This document shows positions 49,329 to 58,350 of a DNA stretch of 64,000 nt, piece after piece. Positions within the stretch are counted from its first letter, which is position 1. Every line of letters starts with the position of its first letter. This stretch comes from Glycocaulis sp050485565 (GTDB lineage Bacteria > Pseudomonadota > Alphaproteobacteria > Caulobacterales > Maricaulaceae): the NCBI RefSeq assembly GCF_050485565.1, contig NZ_JBJHBQ010000005.1, positions 1 to 64,000 on the forward strand, in the 5' to 3' direction. A model generated the notes under the pieces. That model did no database searches, was not told where the DNA came from, and saw only the letters and a program-made list of their open reading frames with translations. The translations under genes and the position numbers were made by a program.

Positions 49329-50204
49329 TTATTCTGCAGCGAGTGATTGTGGCCGGCAGGCGTCAACAAGGGCGGCGGCAAACGCTTCCAGCCGCGCCTT
49401 GAGCGGTTCAAAGCCCTGATGGGGTTCGAGCGAATGCTCGTCCATGTAGAGCGCACGGCTGATCTCGATCTGCAGCGCATGGCGGCCTTCAGCAGGCAGG
49501 CCATAGTGCTCGGCAGCAAACCCGCCCGCATAGGGCCGGTTACGCACCACCTTGAAGCCCAGGGAGCGCAATATCCGCTCGGCATTTCCCGTCAGCTCCG
49601 GCGCGCAGGAAGAGCCAAACCTGTCCCCCAGAACGATATCGGCGCCCCGTCCGCTTGCTGCCGGCATGGAATGGCAATCGATCAGGATTGACTGTCCAAA
49701 CGCCTCGCGGGCCGCAGTCAGCTCACCCGCCAGCGCGGCATGATAAGGGCGGTAGCATGATGCCAGGCGCTCAAACGCCTCTTCCAGTGGTAGCATCGCC
49801 TCATAGATCGCATTCCCCTCCCCGGCGAGGCGGGGAATAACGCCCAGCCCGGCCGACGCCCTCTGGCTGGTCTGACCACACAGCGCATGTGCCTGCGGTC
49901 CGAACAGGACCGGGTCCAGCTCATGCTCGGCGCGGTTGGGATCGACATAGGAGCGCGGGAACAGCGCGCGCACCAGCGGCGCGCCAAGGCCGGTAACCGA
50001 CCCGAACAGCACATCGATATGCGCATCTTCCGATCTGCGCAGGACTTTGAGCGGCAACGCAGCCTGCTCAAGAAAACGCTCGCTATAGCAGGCACCCGAA
50101 TGGGGCGAGGCAAACACGACAGGCGACAGGCGTTCTGCCGGACGCAACACCTCGACAGCTTCCGGCTTGGCGGAAGACGAAAAATGGGATGGAGAACCGT
50201 TCAT
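49329..50204 (-). CDS. N-formylglutamate amidohydrolase family protein
   Basis: The 291-residue enzyme matches the N-formylglutamate amidohydrolase family: VVFASPHSGACYSERFL, RALFPRSYVDPNRAEHELDP, LLIDCHSMP-type ILIDCHSMPAASGRGADIVL, and YAGGFAAEHYG. It would hydrolyse N-formylglutamate to glutamate and formate as in HutG-type histidine breakdown, but no hut genes lie nearby. It diverges from cpdR; a similar pairing occurs in Caulobacter relatives. The start is the only ATG before the conserved core. Confidence 0.9.
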   Translation of the reverse strand: MNGSPSHFSSSAKPEAVEVLRPAERLSPVVFASPHSGACYSERFLEQAALPLKVLRRSEDAHIDVLFGSVTGLGAPLVRALFPRSYVDPNRAEHELDPVLFGPQAHALCGQTSQRASAGLGVIPRLAGEGNAIYEAMLPLEEAFERLASCYRPYHAALAGELTAAREAFGQSILIDCHSMPAASGRGADIVLGDRFGSSCAPELTGNAERILRSLGFKVVRNRPYAGGFAAEHYGLPAEGRHALQIEISRALYMDEHSLEPHQGFEPLKARLEAFAAALVDACRPQSLAAE

Positions 50205-50360
50205 GGGTCCATCATCGCGCGCATGTGTGCAGCGTCAATCACCAAGCGTCATCAGAGCCGGAAAATTCACTGCAGTAATGGGCGCGGCGTTCAACGGAAT
50301 TTTACCTCCTTGCCCTAGAGTGGCTTTGCGGTGGATAAAAATACTCCAGAGGGGATGGCC

Positions 50361-50729
50361 ATGGCCAAGATACTGCTCGCAGAAGACGACGATTCCATGC
50401 GTGACTTCCTCGCCAAGGCGCTGACGCGCGCCGGGCATGAGGTGGAAAGCGTGGCCGACGGTGAAGAGGGCCTTGATGCGCTGGGCAGTGAGGCCGGCGC
50501 GTTCGAGCTTCTGCTCACCGATATCGTGATGCCCGGCGTGGACGGGATCGAGCTGGCACGCCGTGCCGCCGAGATCGATCCGGGCCTGAAAATCATGTTC
50601 ATTACCGGCTTTGCAGCCGTCGCCCTCAATGCGGGCCTGTCGGCCAAGCGCGAGGCAAAGGTGCTCTCCAAGCCTTTCCATTTGCGCGATCTGGTCGACG
50701 AAGTCGCCCGCGCCATGGAAGCGGCGTAA
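50361..50729 (+). CDS. cpdR: Single-domain response regulator CpdR
   Basis: The 122-residue receiver has the acidic pocket LLAEDDD (residues 5-11), the phosphoacceptor D54 in LLTDIVMPG, the switch Thr in FITGFA and the Lys in VLSKPF. In Caulobacter unphosphorylated CpdR brings the ClpXP protease to the cell pole for cell-cycle degradation. The closely spaced N-terminal sequence and the amidohydrolase neighbour fit CpdR. ATG 50361 has GAGGGG seven bases ahead; ATG 50355 and 50331 are alternatives. A tRNA-Val gene follows. Confidence 0.9.
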   Translation: MAKILLAEDDDSMRDFLAKALTRAGHEVESVADGEEGLDALGSEAGAFELLLTDIVMPGVDGIELARRAAEIDPGLKIMFITGFAAVALNAGLSAKREAKVLSKPFHLRDLVDEVARAMEAA

Positions 50730-50807
50730 ACCTTCAGCACGAACGCTTGCGCGAGGCGTAGGGGCGGGCTATATCGCCCGCTCGCTTCGCAAGCATTATT
50801 GCGGATC

Positions 50808-50884
<77 letters not shown>

Positions 50885-51010
50885 CCTTCCTCTTTTCCTA
50901 ATGCTCAGCCCATCCGGGCTTCGCTCCTCGCATAGGCTCAGGCGGCCGGTCGGCCTTGCGGCCCCTGACTGTCTCCCTGGCGCGCAGCGCCGCAAGCGCG
51001 AAGGCGCGCC

Positions 51011-51100
51011 CGCGACTGCCTGCCCCCGCACAGGCGGGGGTTCGCGGAACATCGCAACGCGGCCTGCCCCCGGCTACGATCGGGGGATGCGTTGCGGAAC
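51011..51100. repeat. Two tandem, related hairpins downstream of tRNA-Val
   Basis: Unit one pairs CGCG (51011-51014) with CGCG (51043-51046) around CCCCCG/CGGGGG (51023-51028 and 51035-51040). Unit two pairs CAACGC (51055-51060) with GCGTTG (51089-51094) around CCCCCG/CGGGGG (51067-51072 and 51081-51086). Both end in GCGGAAC. The 235-base stretch from the tRNA to 51120 holds no gene. The units look like a duplicated structural repeat. Confidence 0.6.
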
Positions 51101-51119
51101 TAAAGAAGAGCTGCACTAC

Positions 51120-51557
51120 TTAAAAAGCCCGCAGCTTCTCAATCAGGACTGCTGGTGGCGGGCAGGGCGTGCGCGGCAACGCAGTCGTTGCCCAGGCATA
51201 GATCATCCGCCCGCCGGTCAGCGCCTCATCGCCCCGGAATATGCCAAGGCGGAACGTCGCCGAGCTATTACCCACGCGCTCCAGCGTCACGCCGATCTCG
51301 ATCAGCTCGTCAAACACGGCCGGCGCGTAGAAATCCGCATGCGCACTGACGGCAAAGGATTCGCTGCCCTCCGCCGTCAGATCATCAGGCAGGTTGATGC
51401 CCGCCGCGCGCCAGAACTCGGTCAGCGCCACATCGAAATAGAGAAAATAATTGCCGTTAAAGACGATGCCTTGCGGATCAGCCTCGGCCCAGCGCACGCG
51501 CAAGGTATGAAACCATGAAAAATCACGGCGCGATGGCCGCTCCGGTTTGGTCGACAT
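51120..51557 (-). CDS. Hotdog-fold acyl-CoA thioesterase (4HBT/YbgC-like)
   Basis: The 145-residue protein has the 4HBT thioesterase core: RVRWAEADPQGIVFNGNYFL with the catalytic Asp, then LTEFWRAAGI and SAHADFYAPAVFDELIEIGV. Such enzymes hydrolyse acyl-CoA thioesters; the chain preference is unknown. ATG 51557 starts close to the core; ATG 51611 adds unconserved residues. The gene follows the WecG-type gene (51644) on the same strand but the two need not be related. Confidence 0.88.
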   Translation of the reverse strand: MSTKPERPSRRDFSWFHTLRVRWAEADPQGIVFNGNYFLYFDVALTEFWRAAGINLPDDLTAEGSESFAVSAHADFYAPAVFDELIEIGVTLERVGNSSATFRLGIFRGDEALTGGRMIYAWATTALPRTPCPPPAVLIEKLRAF

Positions 51558-51643
51558 GAGAAATACCCCCGCCTGCTGCTGCCCTCCCGCATAGCGGGTT
51601 TCACAAGACAAGCGGCTATCGCGCCAGGGATCAAGTGCGCCGG

Positions 51644-52492
51644 TCAGGCACCCAGCCGGGCAGAGAAGGATTTTTCAAACGCGCGCAGCTTGGCTCGCGC
51701 CCGGCGCCATTCCCACCAGATCAGCAGCACTTGCGGACCATCGACCAGATAGCGCCGCCACATGCGCTTTGGCTCTTCCATCAGGCGGTGCAGCCATTCC
51801 AGCCGGGCATTCTGCATCCATTGCGGCGCACGCTGCGTCTTGCCGGAGAGAAAGTCGAGCGATGCGCCCACGCACAGGCCAACGCCTGTGCAGTCACCGC
51901 GCTCTATGCAGGCGGCGGCGATCATCTCCTGCTGGGGCGACCCGACACACAGGAAGACGAAACGCGCCGGATTGGCCGCCACAAAGGCCGCGCACTCGGC
52001 AACGGCCTCAGGGTTGGTGCGAAGCCCCATGGGCGGCTGGTGCCAGCGTACATCTTTGAGGCCGAAGCGGGCGGTAACGCCCTCAATGACATCCCCGTCC
52101 CCGCCAATCACCACCACCGGCTCGGCCGGATCAATGGCGTGTTCAAACAGGGCCGCCGTCAGGTCAGAGCCGGGCGTCACCTCCACCTCTTCGCCTGAAA
52201 AAGCCGCGATCAGCTCCAACACGCGGCTATCGCACACGGTCAGCCAGGCCTGCGCATAAAGCGGAGCAAGCTCGCCCCCGCGCGACAGGCGCACAAGGTG
52301 GTCGACATTGGGCGTGACCACAAAAGCGAAGGGCCGTGTCGGGTCGCGCCGGACAATGCGCTCCAGCGCGGTGTCAAACCCGATCCGGTCAAAGGCTGAG
52401 TTCAAAAACCATATATGCCGCGCACGCACGCGCCGGTCCGCAGCCCTTGCGGGGCGGGCCGGAAGCGTTGATGTGTCCAGCGGCAGTGTCAT
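51644..52492 (-). CDS. WecG/TagA/CpsF-family (GT26) glycosyltransferase
   Basis: The 282-residue protein has the GT26 motifs: FVVTPNVDHLVRLSRGGELA, then LTVCDSRVLELIAAFSG, VVVIGGDGDVIEGVTARFGL, RFVFLCVGSPQQEMIAAACI and VGLCVGASLDFLSGKTQRAP, then WMQNARLEWLHRLMEEPKRM. These transferases add N-acetylmannosamine or related sugars to undecaprenyl-linked acceptors at the inner membrane. An N-terminal tail of 25 residues is not conserved. It stands alone but adds to the polysaccharide enzymes in the window. Confidence 0.92.
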   Translation of the reverse strand: MTLPLDTSTLPARPARAADRRVRARHIWFLNSAFDRIGFDTALERIVRRDPTRPFAFVVTPNVDHLVRLSRGGELAPLYAQAWLTVCDSRVLELIAAFSGEEVEVTPGSDLTAALFEHAIDPAEPVVVIGGDGDVIEGVTARFGLKDVRWHQPPMGLRTNPEAVAECAAFVAANPARFVFLCVGSPQQEMIAAACIERGDCTGVGLCVGASLDFLSGKTQRAPQWMQNARLEWLHRLMEEPKRMWRRYLVDGPQVLLIWWEWRRARAKLRAFEKSFSARLGA

Positions 52493-52567
52493 GAAACGTC
52501 CCGTTACGGGCCAGACTGCCTGGCCTCAGGGACGTGATGTGCAAGCTTCAGACCGGATCAGGCTTCG

Positions 52568-54364
52568 CTAGAGCGGTGATTTTCCCTGTCTGCGCAACGC
52601 TCTTCGCGCGAAACGGGCCGGATCGAGACTGGCCGCGCCGGAGCGCTCCAGCGGGGAGGGTTCACCGCAAATCAGGCTCGCCACATACTCGGCCAGCAGC
52701 GGCGCATGGGCAAAGCCGCGCGCGCCAAATCCTGTGAGCACGTAAAGCCCGTCCACTGCGCTGGCATCGGCGCGCACCGCCTGCCCTGCCGCAGGCAGCC
52801 GGTCCGGCAGGACACAGCGTACCGCGCCCCAGTGTTCCAGAACCTCTCCCAGCCCTGCCCCAACACCCGGATCAAACGCGCTCACCGCTGCGCGTATGTC
52901 CTCAGCCGCCTGCTCTGGTGGGAGGCTCTGGCCACGCTCATGGGTCGCGCCCGCCAGCACGGACCCGTCGGGCAGCGATGCCAGATAATGCCCCCACGCC
53001 ATGGGCTGAGGGATTGGCGGGCCATCATAGGCAAAGCGCGCGATCTGGCCGGGCAGGGCCTCCATCGGCAGGCAGACATCCAGCCCGTCAGGCAGGGTGT
53101 CTGCGCCGGGTGCGAGGATAAGCGTTTCTGCCTCGGCCAGCACGCGCCCCTGTGCGTCCAGCACCTGCCAGCCACCGCCCGGCAGCGGCACGGCCTGCGC
53201 TGCATACGCGTCCACGACCGGCACATTACCAGCGAGCGCGGTCAAAAGCCGCAACGGCTCTACCCAGCCAGCCCGCGCCAGCACCAGCCCATCGCCCTGA
53301 ACGGCGATGCCTGCGCCTTCCATCATGGCCGCGATGCGCGCCAGCCGCCCCGCGTTGTCATTTCCCGACGGCGCACGCAGGACACCGGATGCGTGAAACC
53401 CGTCCAATCCGTCATAGAGCGCGCGGGCATAATCGAAAGCGCTTAAGGTCGCGCGGACATGGGGCCGGTCTGCAGCCTCAAGGCGCGGCGTGAACAGGGC
53501 CGCCGGGCCGCCCGATGCGCCCGCGCCCCAGCCGCCTCGCGCAATAACGACAGGCGTGACGCCGCGAGCCGTCAGGGCGCGTGCAAGGCTCGCCGCCGCT
53601 ATGCCGCCGCCAATGATGGCCACGCTGCCCGGCAATGCCGGCGGGGAGGCATGGGCTTCGCCGTCAAACACGCCCTCCAGCCGTTCGCGCTTGCGGCCAA
53701 AGCCCGGCACTTTTTCTATCTGGAAGCCAGCCTCGGCGAGCCCGCGCCGGACCGCACCGGCCACTGTAAACGTGCCAAGACGCGTACCCGGCTTTGACAG
53801 GCGGGCAATGTGGGCAAACACCTCCGATGACCACATCTCGCCATTCAGGGACGGCGCAAATCCGTCAAGAAACCAGGCATCGGCGGCAAAATCCATTTGC
53901 GCCAGCGCCGCCTCGACCGTGTCGTGAAACACACTCAACACCACCCGCCCGCCTGCAAACACCCGCCTGTGCGGACCTTTCAAGGGTGAGGGCCACTGGT
54001 CTGCCAGAAGGCGTGCCTTGTCCGGCAGCTCACCAAAAGCTGACAGCGCCCGGCGGGCATCGGCAGCACTTAAGGGAAAGCCTTCCAGCGAGACGAAATG
54101 CAGGCGGGCACTGGCGGGCGCTACCTCATCGAAAAGCTGCCACGCGGCGAGAAAATTCAGCCCCGTGCCAAAGCCGAGCTCACCGATAATGATGGTGCCA
54201 CCGGCAGCAAAACGCGTCTCAAGCCGGCAGCCGCCCAGGAACACGGCCCGCGTCTCGGCCAGCCCGTCTTGGGCAGAAAAATAGACATCACCACCAGCCG
54301 CGCGCGGCGTGCCGGGATCGCTCCAGTCAAGGCTGGCAAAGGGTCTGACAAGGCTGTCGCTCAT
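52568..54364 (-). CDS. mnmC: Bifunctional tRNA 5-methylaminomethyl-2-thiouridine modification enzyme MnmC
   Basis: The 598-residue protein joins two domains. The N-terminal MnmD-like methyltransferase has IIGELGFGTGLNFLAAWQLF and DAWFLDGFAPSLNGEMWS; the C-terminal FAD oxidoreductase starts with SVAIIGGGIAAASLARALTA near residue 245 and has TGFGARGFAHAPLLAEYVAS. It turns cmnm5s2U into mnm5s2U at the tRNA wobble position. In the E. coli order the FAD domain is also C-terminal. The start overlaps no other gene; a motA terminator lies 56 bases away. Confidence 0.93.
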   Translation of the reverse strand: MSDSLVRPFASLDWSDPGTPRAAGGDVYFSAQDGLAETRAVFLGGCRLETRFAAGGTIIIGELGFGTGLNFLAAWQLFDEVAPASARLHFVSLEGFPLSAADARRALSAFGELPDKARLLADQWPSPLKGPHRRVFAGGRVVLSVFHDTVEAALAQMDFAADAWFLDGFAPSLNGEMWSSEVFAHIARLSKPGTRLGTFTVAGAVRRGLAEAGFQIEKVPGFGRKRERLEGVFDGEAHASPPALPGSVAIIGGGIAAASLARALTARGVTPVVIARGGWGAGASGGPAALFTPRLEAADRPHVRATLSAFDYARALYDGLDGFHASGVLRAPSGNDNAGRLARIAAMMEGAGIAVQGDGLVLARAGWVEPLRLLTALAGNVPVVDAYAAQAVPLPGGGWQVLDAQGRVLAEAETLILAPGADTLPDGLDVCLPMEALPGQIARFAYDGPPIPQPMAWGHYLASLPDGSVLAGATHERGQSLPPEQAAEDIRAAVSAFDPGVGAGLGEVLEHWGAVRCVLPDRLPAAGQAVRADASAVDGLYVLTGFGARGFAHAPLLAEYVASLICGEPSPLERSGAASLDPARFARRALRRQGKSPL

Positions 54365-54419
54365 GGCTTTTCGCTACACGCGATGAAGCGGGCGGGCAAT
54401 GGCCGGGGCCCGCACACGC

Positions 54420-54449
54420 AAAAAGGGCCAGAGCATCATGCCCCGGCCC
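54420..54449 (-). terminator. Rho-independent terminator of motA
   Basis: On the minus strand GGGCCGGGGCAT pairs with ATGCTCTGGCCC (two G-U pairs, small loop), followed by TTTTTGCG. It lies 38 bases after the motA stop and before the mnmC start. Confidence 0.8.
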
Positions 54450-54486
54450 GTTCAAGGTGCTTCCCCCGATTATTCTTTTTATGGGT

Positions 54487-55353
54487 CTATTCAGCGCCAA
54501 TGTTGGACAGCGCGTCTTCCAGCTCCAGAAAGCTCGGCTGCATCTTGGAGGGCACATTGCCCCGGCCAATCTCCACCGAGATCTGGGCCGCATTGCCGTG
54601 AAGGTGCGCCACCAGCACGCTCTGGATGATTTTGTAGAAAATCGCTTCCTCGTCATAGACATTCTTCATGCGCACCGCGAACGGGCCGACAAAGCCGTAA
54701 GACAGGAACACGCCAAGGAAGGTGCCGACCAGCGCCGAACCGATCATCGCGCCCAGATATTCAGGCGGCTGGGTGATGGCGCTCATCGTCTTGATAATGC
54801 CCAGCACGGCCGCAACAATCCCCAGCGCAGGCAGGGCATCAGCCATGTTCTGCAGGGCGTGGGCCGGGCCAGACGCCTCGTGATGGTGCTTTTCCAGCTG
54901 CTTTTCCATCGCATCCTCGACCTGGTGGGGGTCTTCCAGATTCATCGTCATCATGCGCAGCGTGTCGCAGATGAAATCGACCGCGAAATGGTCCTTCAGG
55001 ATGCGCGGGTACTTGGAAAAAAGCGCGCTTTCATGCGGTTTCTCGATATGGGCCTCCAGCGCGATGACACCCTTGGTCTTCATCGTCTTGGTCAGCGCAA
55101 ACAACAGAGCCAGCAGATCGCGATAATCTTGCGGCTTCCACTTCGGCCCCGAAAAGAGCTTGGACATGTCGCCTGCGGTCTTGCTGACCGTCTTGCCCGA
55201 ATTGCCGATGAAGAACGCGCCCATGGCCGCGCCCATGATCATCATCATCTCGAAGGGGAGCGCCTTGAGAATAACATCGAAATGGCCACCAGCGAGCACG
55301 AAGCCGCCAAACACCATCGCGAACACGCAGACAATGCCGATTATCTGAAACAT
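54487..55353 (-). CDS. motA: Flagellar motor stator protein MotA
   Basis: The 288-residue protein has four membrane helices: two near the N-terminus (IIGIVCVFAMVFGGFVLAGG, EMMMIMGAAMGAFFIG) and two after a cytoplasmic loop (MADALPALGIVAAVLGIIKT, MIGSALVGTFLGVFLSYGFV). The loop holds the charged residues that contact FliG (KYPRILKDHFAVDFICDTLR). Pro in ALPALGIV is the conserved MotA proline. With MotB it conducts protons to drive the flagellum. motB is not adjacent, and a terminator follows directly, so motA is transcribed alone, as in Caulobacter. Confidence 0.96.
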   Translation of the reverse strand: MFQIIGIVCVFAMVFGGFVLAGGHFDVILKALPFEMMMIMGAAMGAFFIGNSGKTVSKTAGDMSKLFSGPKWKPQDYRDLLALLFALTKTMKTKGVIALEAHIEKPHESALFSKYPRILKDHFAVDFICDTLRMMTMNLEDPHQVEDAMEKQLEKHHHEASGPAHALQNMADALPALGIVAAVLGIIKTMSAITQPPEYLGAMIGSALVGTFLGVFLSYGFVGPFAVRMKNVYDEEAIFYKIIQSVLVAHLHGNAAQISVEIGRGNVPSKMQPSFLELEDALSNIGAE

Positions 55354-55586
55354 ATACCCACCATCCCGCAGTCTTCCGGAGCCGTTCTGGCCGGACCGGG
55401 TGAAAGGGCGGATTTTTCCGCTTCTCTTCCCCCCGGCCCATGTCCGGTTTCGGGACGTTTCTACGCGAAGATGCTTAAAACCCGGTTTTCACGCTGTTAG
55501 CGGAGCGTTTACGACGCGCGCGGGGCGGAAATGCTTGATGGCGGGGACCTTGTCCCGCAAGCTCACAATAAACCGGGGGAAAGGCC

Positions 55587-56930
55587 ATGCTGACGTTCCT
55601 GATTGCCGCCGCGCTTGGCCTTACCCCCTTCAACCATGAGGCTCCTGAATCCGAGCGGCTGGCTTTCGCGCTGGACCGCGCCAATCCTGTCGATGAGCGG
55701 TTTTATGCGGTGCAGTCGTTCATACGGATCACCGAGGAGATCGACCACAGTGTCATGCCAGCTCTGTGGGAACTCGTGCGCAGTGGCGAAGTCGAGCTGC
55801 ACTACCCTGCCTTGCTGGCCCTTACAGTGCGCGGCGACGCCGGCGCGTTGCCGGAACTGGTCACCCTCTGCACCGCCCCCGTCACACACACACTCGCACG
55901 CCATCGTGGTTCGAGGTTTTGCAGCGAACAGCTCGTGCAGTGGCGGTATCTGGGAGAACGGTCGCAGGAGCTGGGCTATGACATCGTACCCGCCCTCATA
56001 GAAAGCTATGACCGCGCCGACATCATAGGCAGGCAGTTGATCCTGCAGATCGCGTTGGAAACGCCGGACACCCGCCTTGTTCCGCTGCTGACAGACGCGC
56101 TCTCACCCGAATACTGGCATCAAAACTGGCTCCTCGGATATTACGCGACACAAGCAATCGCGGGCGACGTGTCGCTTGTCAGCGATGATATTGCCGCCGC
56201 TCTGGACGCCATTGAGACAAGTCACTGGCTTCCGCTCATGCGCTGGCGGGCAAGATTGCTGCGTCACTTTCACCGTGAAGGCAGTCTTGAGAGGAGCGCC
56301 GATCCGGAAATCAGCTCCATCGCCGCTAATCTGCTGGCGACCCGGCCTCACCTTGACGCCCCGCTCGATCCCCCGGTCGCGCTTCAGATCATGGCTGGCT
56401 GGCCTCCGTTTAGCGTTCCGGCAGAGCGCATATTTGGCGAGAACACCTTGTGCACTGACTGGCGCTGGCTGACCGGAGACGACAGCGAATATCTGGAGTT
56501 CGAGTATACCGGGCAAAACTGGCAACATGGCCTTGTTCATAACTGGGTTCACGTTCACGGGACCAATTTCGGCGAGTGGGGCGGTTCCCTCTCGGTCGGC
56601 AGTCATAGACTGACGAACCGCATGCACGTGGCTGACATATTCCTCGACCATGCCGATAACATCATGGTCGCCTCAGGCTATGATGGCTTGTTCATGCTCG
56701 GCGACGGCACCATCGACCGGATCGTCGCCGGCGGAGAGCCGTATGACCATCACCTCTACCGGCTCGAACGCTGGATCACCTTCCCGTCAATGCCAATGGG
56801 GACAGTCCTGCGCGATGACAACCAACTTGTCGTCATCGGCCGTAGCTGGGCGCTATCGGTCCGTAACGGGGAGATTGAGGGCTATCTGCCCTGCGCTGTG
56901 AGCAGTGCACCAATGGACGAGGCTGACTAG
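55587..56930 (+). CDS. Large exported or surface protein of unknown function (HEAT-like repeats)
   Basis: The 447-residue protein has a short hydrophobic start (MLTFLIAAALGLTPF) and helical HEAT-like repeats in residues 20-240 (RLAFALDRANPVDERFYAVQ, LPELVTLCTAPVTHT, VPALIESYDRADIIGRQLIL). The C-terminal 190 residues are beta-rich and aromatic (WQHGLVHNWVHVHGTNFGEW, DHADNIMVASGYDGLFMLGD) and may form a propeller-like or jelly-roll unit. No family was recognised. Base composition in the second half is slightly lower in GC than the neighbours. It diverges from motA with a 233-base gap. Confidence 0.72.
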   Translation: MLTFLIAAALGLTPFNHEAPESERLAFALDRANPVDERFYAVQSFIRITEEIDHSVMPALWELVRSGEVELHYPALLALTVRGDAGALPELVTLCTAPVTHTLARHRGSRFCSEQLVQWRYLGERSQELGYDIVPALIESYDRADIIGRQLILQIALETPDTRLVPLLTDALSPEYWHQNWLLGYYATQAIAGDVSLVSDDIAAALDAIETSHWLPLMRWRARLLRHFHREGSLERSADPEISSIAANLLATRPHLDAPLDPPVALQIMAGWPPFSVPAERIFGENTLCTDWRWLTGDDSEYLEFEYTGQNWQHGLVHNWVHVHGTNFGEWGGSLSVGSHRLTNRMHVADIFLDHADNIMVASGYDGLFMLGDGTIDRIVAGGEPYDHHLYRLERWITFPSMPMGTVLRDDNQLVVIGRSWALSVRNGEIEGYLPCAVSSAPMDEAD

Positions 56931-56949
56931 CCGGTTCATACCTCGCGCC

Positions 56950-58230
56950 ATGCGCGATGAACCGCAAACCAGCACGCGAAAAGACAGGCGGGCCGCTTTC
57001 GGCCTGCTCTTTGTCTGCCTGATGATGGTGGGTGTCGGCAATTCCATGCTGTTTGCCATCCTGCCGCCTCTGGCGCGCGATATCGGCATTGCCGAGATTT
57101 ATGTCGGCGCGATCTACACCCTCTCCGCCCTGATGTATCTGACCATGAGCCCGGTCTGGGGCGGATTGTCAGACCAGTATGGCCGCCGCCCGCTGGTCAT
57201 TTTCGGGCTGGCCACCTACGCCGCCTCCACACTGATCCTTGCTGCTGGCGCCTGGGCGGGCCAGAGCGGTTTTCTGCCGCCTCTGATCGCCGTACTGGCC
57301 ATGGCGCTGGCGCGCGCGCTCTTTGGCGCGTTCGGCTCGGCTACCGGCCCGGCGGCGCAAGCCTATGTCGCAGACCGCACAGCGCCTGCCGAACGCACAC
57401 AGGCGCTGGCCAGCATGACGGCCGCCTTTGCGCTCGGCGGGATGATCGGCCCGGCTCTGGCGGCCGCCTTCTCAGAACGCATCGGCATGGTGCCCTTCAT
57501 GGTGCTGATCGCGCTGCTGGTCGGCGCGTGCGCGGTGATTGTCCGCCTGACCCTGCCGGAGAACACACCGCCAAGGGAACGTGGCCACCGCCCGCTCAAC
57601 CCGCTTGCCCAGTTTGCGTTTGCCGCCGACGGGCGGGTACGGGCCTTCGTGCTCTACGGCTGCGCCAGCTGGCTGGTGCAGGCCGCCAGCCTGCAGGCCA
57701 TCGGCTTTTTCATCATCGACCGGCTGGAGCTGGACACGACCGCCGGCTTGCAACTCGCCGGCGTTGCCCTGACCGCGGGCGCAGCAGCTCTGATCTTTGC
57801 CCAGCTGGTGGCCATCCCGGCGCTGAAAGTGTCCCCGCGCATGCTCATGCTGATCGGGGCGGGGCTGACGCTGGCAGGCCAGATCGAGCTGATCTTTTCC
57901 GGCGGCTATGCCTCTATCGTGCTCGGCTTTTTGCTCAACTCGCTGGGCTTTGGCTTTGCCCGCTCCGGCTTCACCGGCGGAGCCAGCCTTGCCGTCAGCC
58001 CTGAAGAACAGGGCCGCGCGGCAGGCGTAACGGCGGCGACCGCCGGCCTCGGCTTCCTGATCGCGCCTTTGTCCGGTCTCTGGCTCTATCAGGCCGTCGG
58101 CCCGACCGCGCCCTTCATGCTCAATGTCCTGCTGTCTGTCGTGGCGCTGGGCGTCGCCTTCTTCCACCCGCGCGTACGCGTGGCCATCCAGCCTGTCGAG
58201 CAAGACGGGGATGAAGGCGGGGTGGTGTGA
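56950..58230 (+). CDS. Major facilitator superfamily exporter (DHA1/TetA-like)
   Basis: The 426-residue protein has twelve predicted helices and the MFS motif A between helices 2 and 3 (GGLSDQYGRRPLVIFG), which marks drug:proton antiporters, plus the helix 5 region AFALGGMIGPALAAAFSERI similar to motif C. It resembles TetA-type exporters but the substrate is unknown. ATG 56950 lies just after the stop of the previous gene; a start at 56905 would overlap it. Two intergenic repeats follow. Confidence 0.88.
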   Translation: MRDEPQTSTRKDRRAAFGLLFVCLMMVGVGNSMLFAILPPLARDIGIAEIYVGAIYTLSALMYLTMSPVWGGLSDQYGRRPLVIFGLATYAASTLILAAGAWAGQSGFLPPLIAVLAMALARALFGAFGSATGPAAQAYVADRTAPAERTQALASMTAAFALGGMIGPALAAAFSERIGMVPFMVLIALLVGACAVIVRLTLPENTPPRERGHRPLNPLAQFAFAADGRVRAFVLYGCASWLVQAASLQAIGFFIIDRLELDTTAGLQLAGVALTAGAAALIFAQLVAIPALKVSPRMLMLIGAGLTLAGQIELIFSGGYASIVLGFLLNSLGFGFARSGFTGGASLAVSPEEQGRAAGVTAATAGLGFLIAPLSGLWLYQAVGPTAPFMLNVLLSVVALGVAFFHPRVRVAIQPVEQDGDEGGVV

Positions 58231-58239
58231 GGCAGGTTT

Positions 58240-58284
58240 CCCCTCTCCTTCGAGACGGCCTTGCGGCCTCCTCAGGATGAGGGG
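58240..58284. repeat. Intergenic repeat CCTTCGAGACGGCC type (copy 2)
   Basis: CCCTCTCCTTCGAGACGGCC ... GGCCTCCTCAGGATGAGGGG is an inverted copy of the element at 45297-45339 with minor changes. It lies directly after the MFS gene. Confidence 0.7.
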
Positions 58285-58294
58285 AAAGGACCAG

Positions 58295-58349
58295 CGCTCC
58301 CTCATGCTGAGGGCGAGCGAAGCGAAGCGTCTCGAAGCACGAGGGAGCG
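58295..58349. repeat. Related palindromic repeat ending at the transglycosylase stop (copy 3)
   Basis: CGCTCCCTC (58295-58303) and GAGGGAGCG (58341-58349) are perfect complements around CATGCTGAGGGCGAGCGAAG and CGTCTCGAAGCACG. It belongs to the same family of intergenic elements and forms a long hairpin between the convergent MFS and transglycosylase genes. Confidence 0.65.
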
Positions 58350-58350
58350 T

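Noticed and set aside
50764..50781. GCGGGC-N6-GCCCGC hairpin after cpdR as a terminator
   Set aside because: There is no T-run, and it lies in the likely promoter area of tRNA-Val; the hairpin may be incidental.
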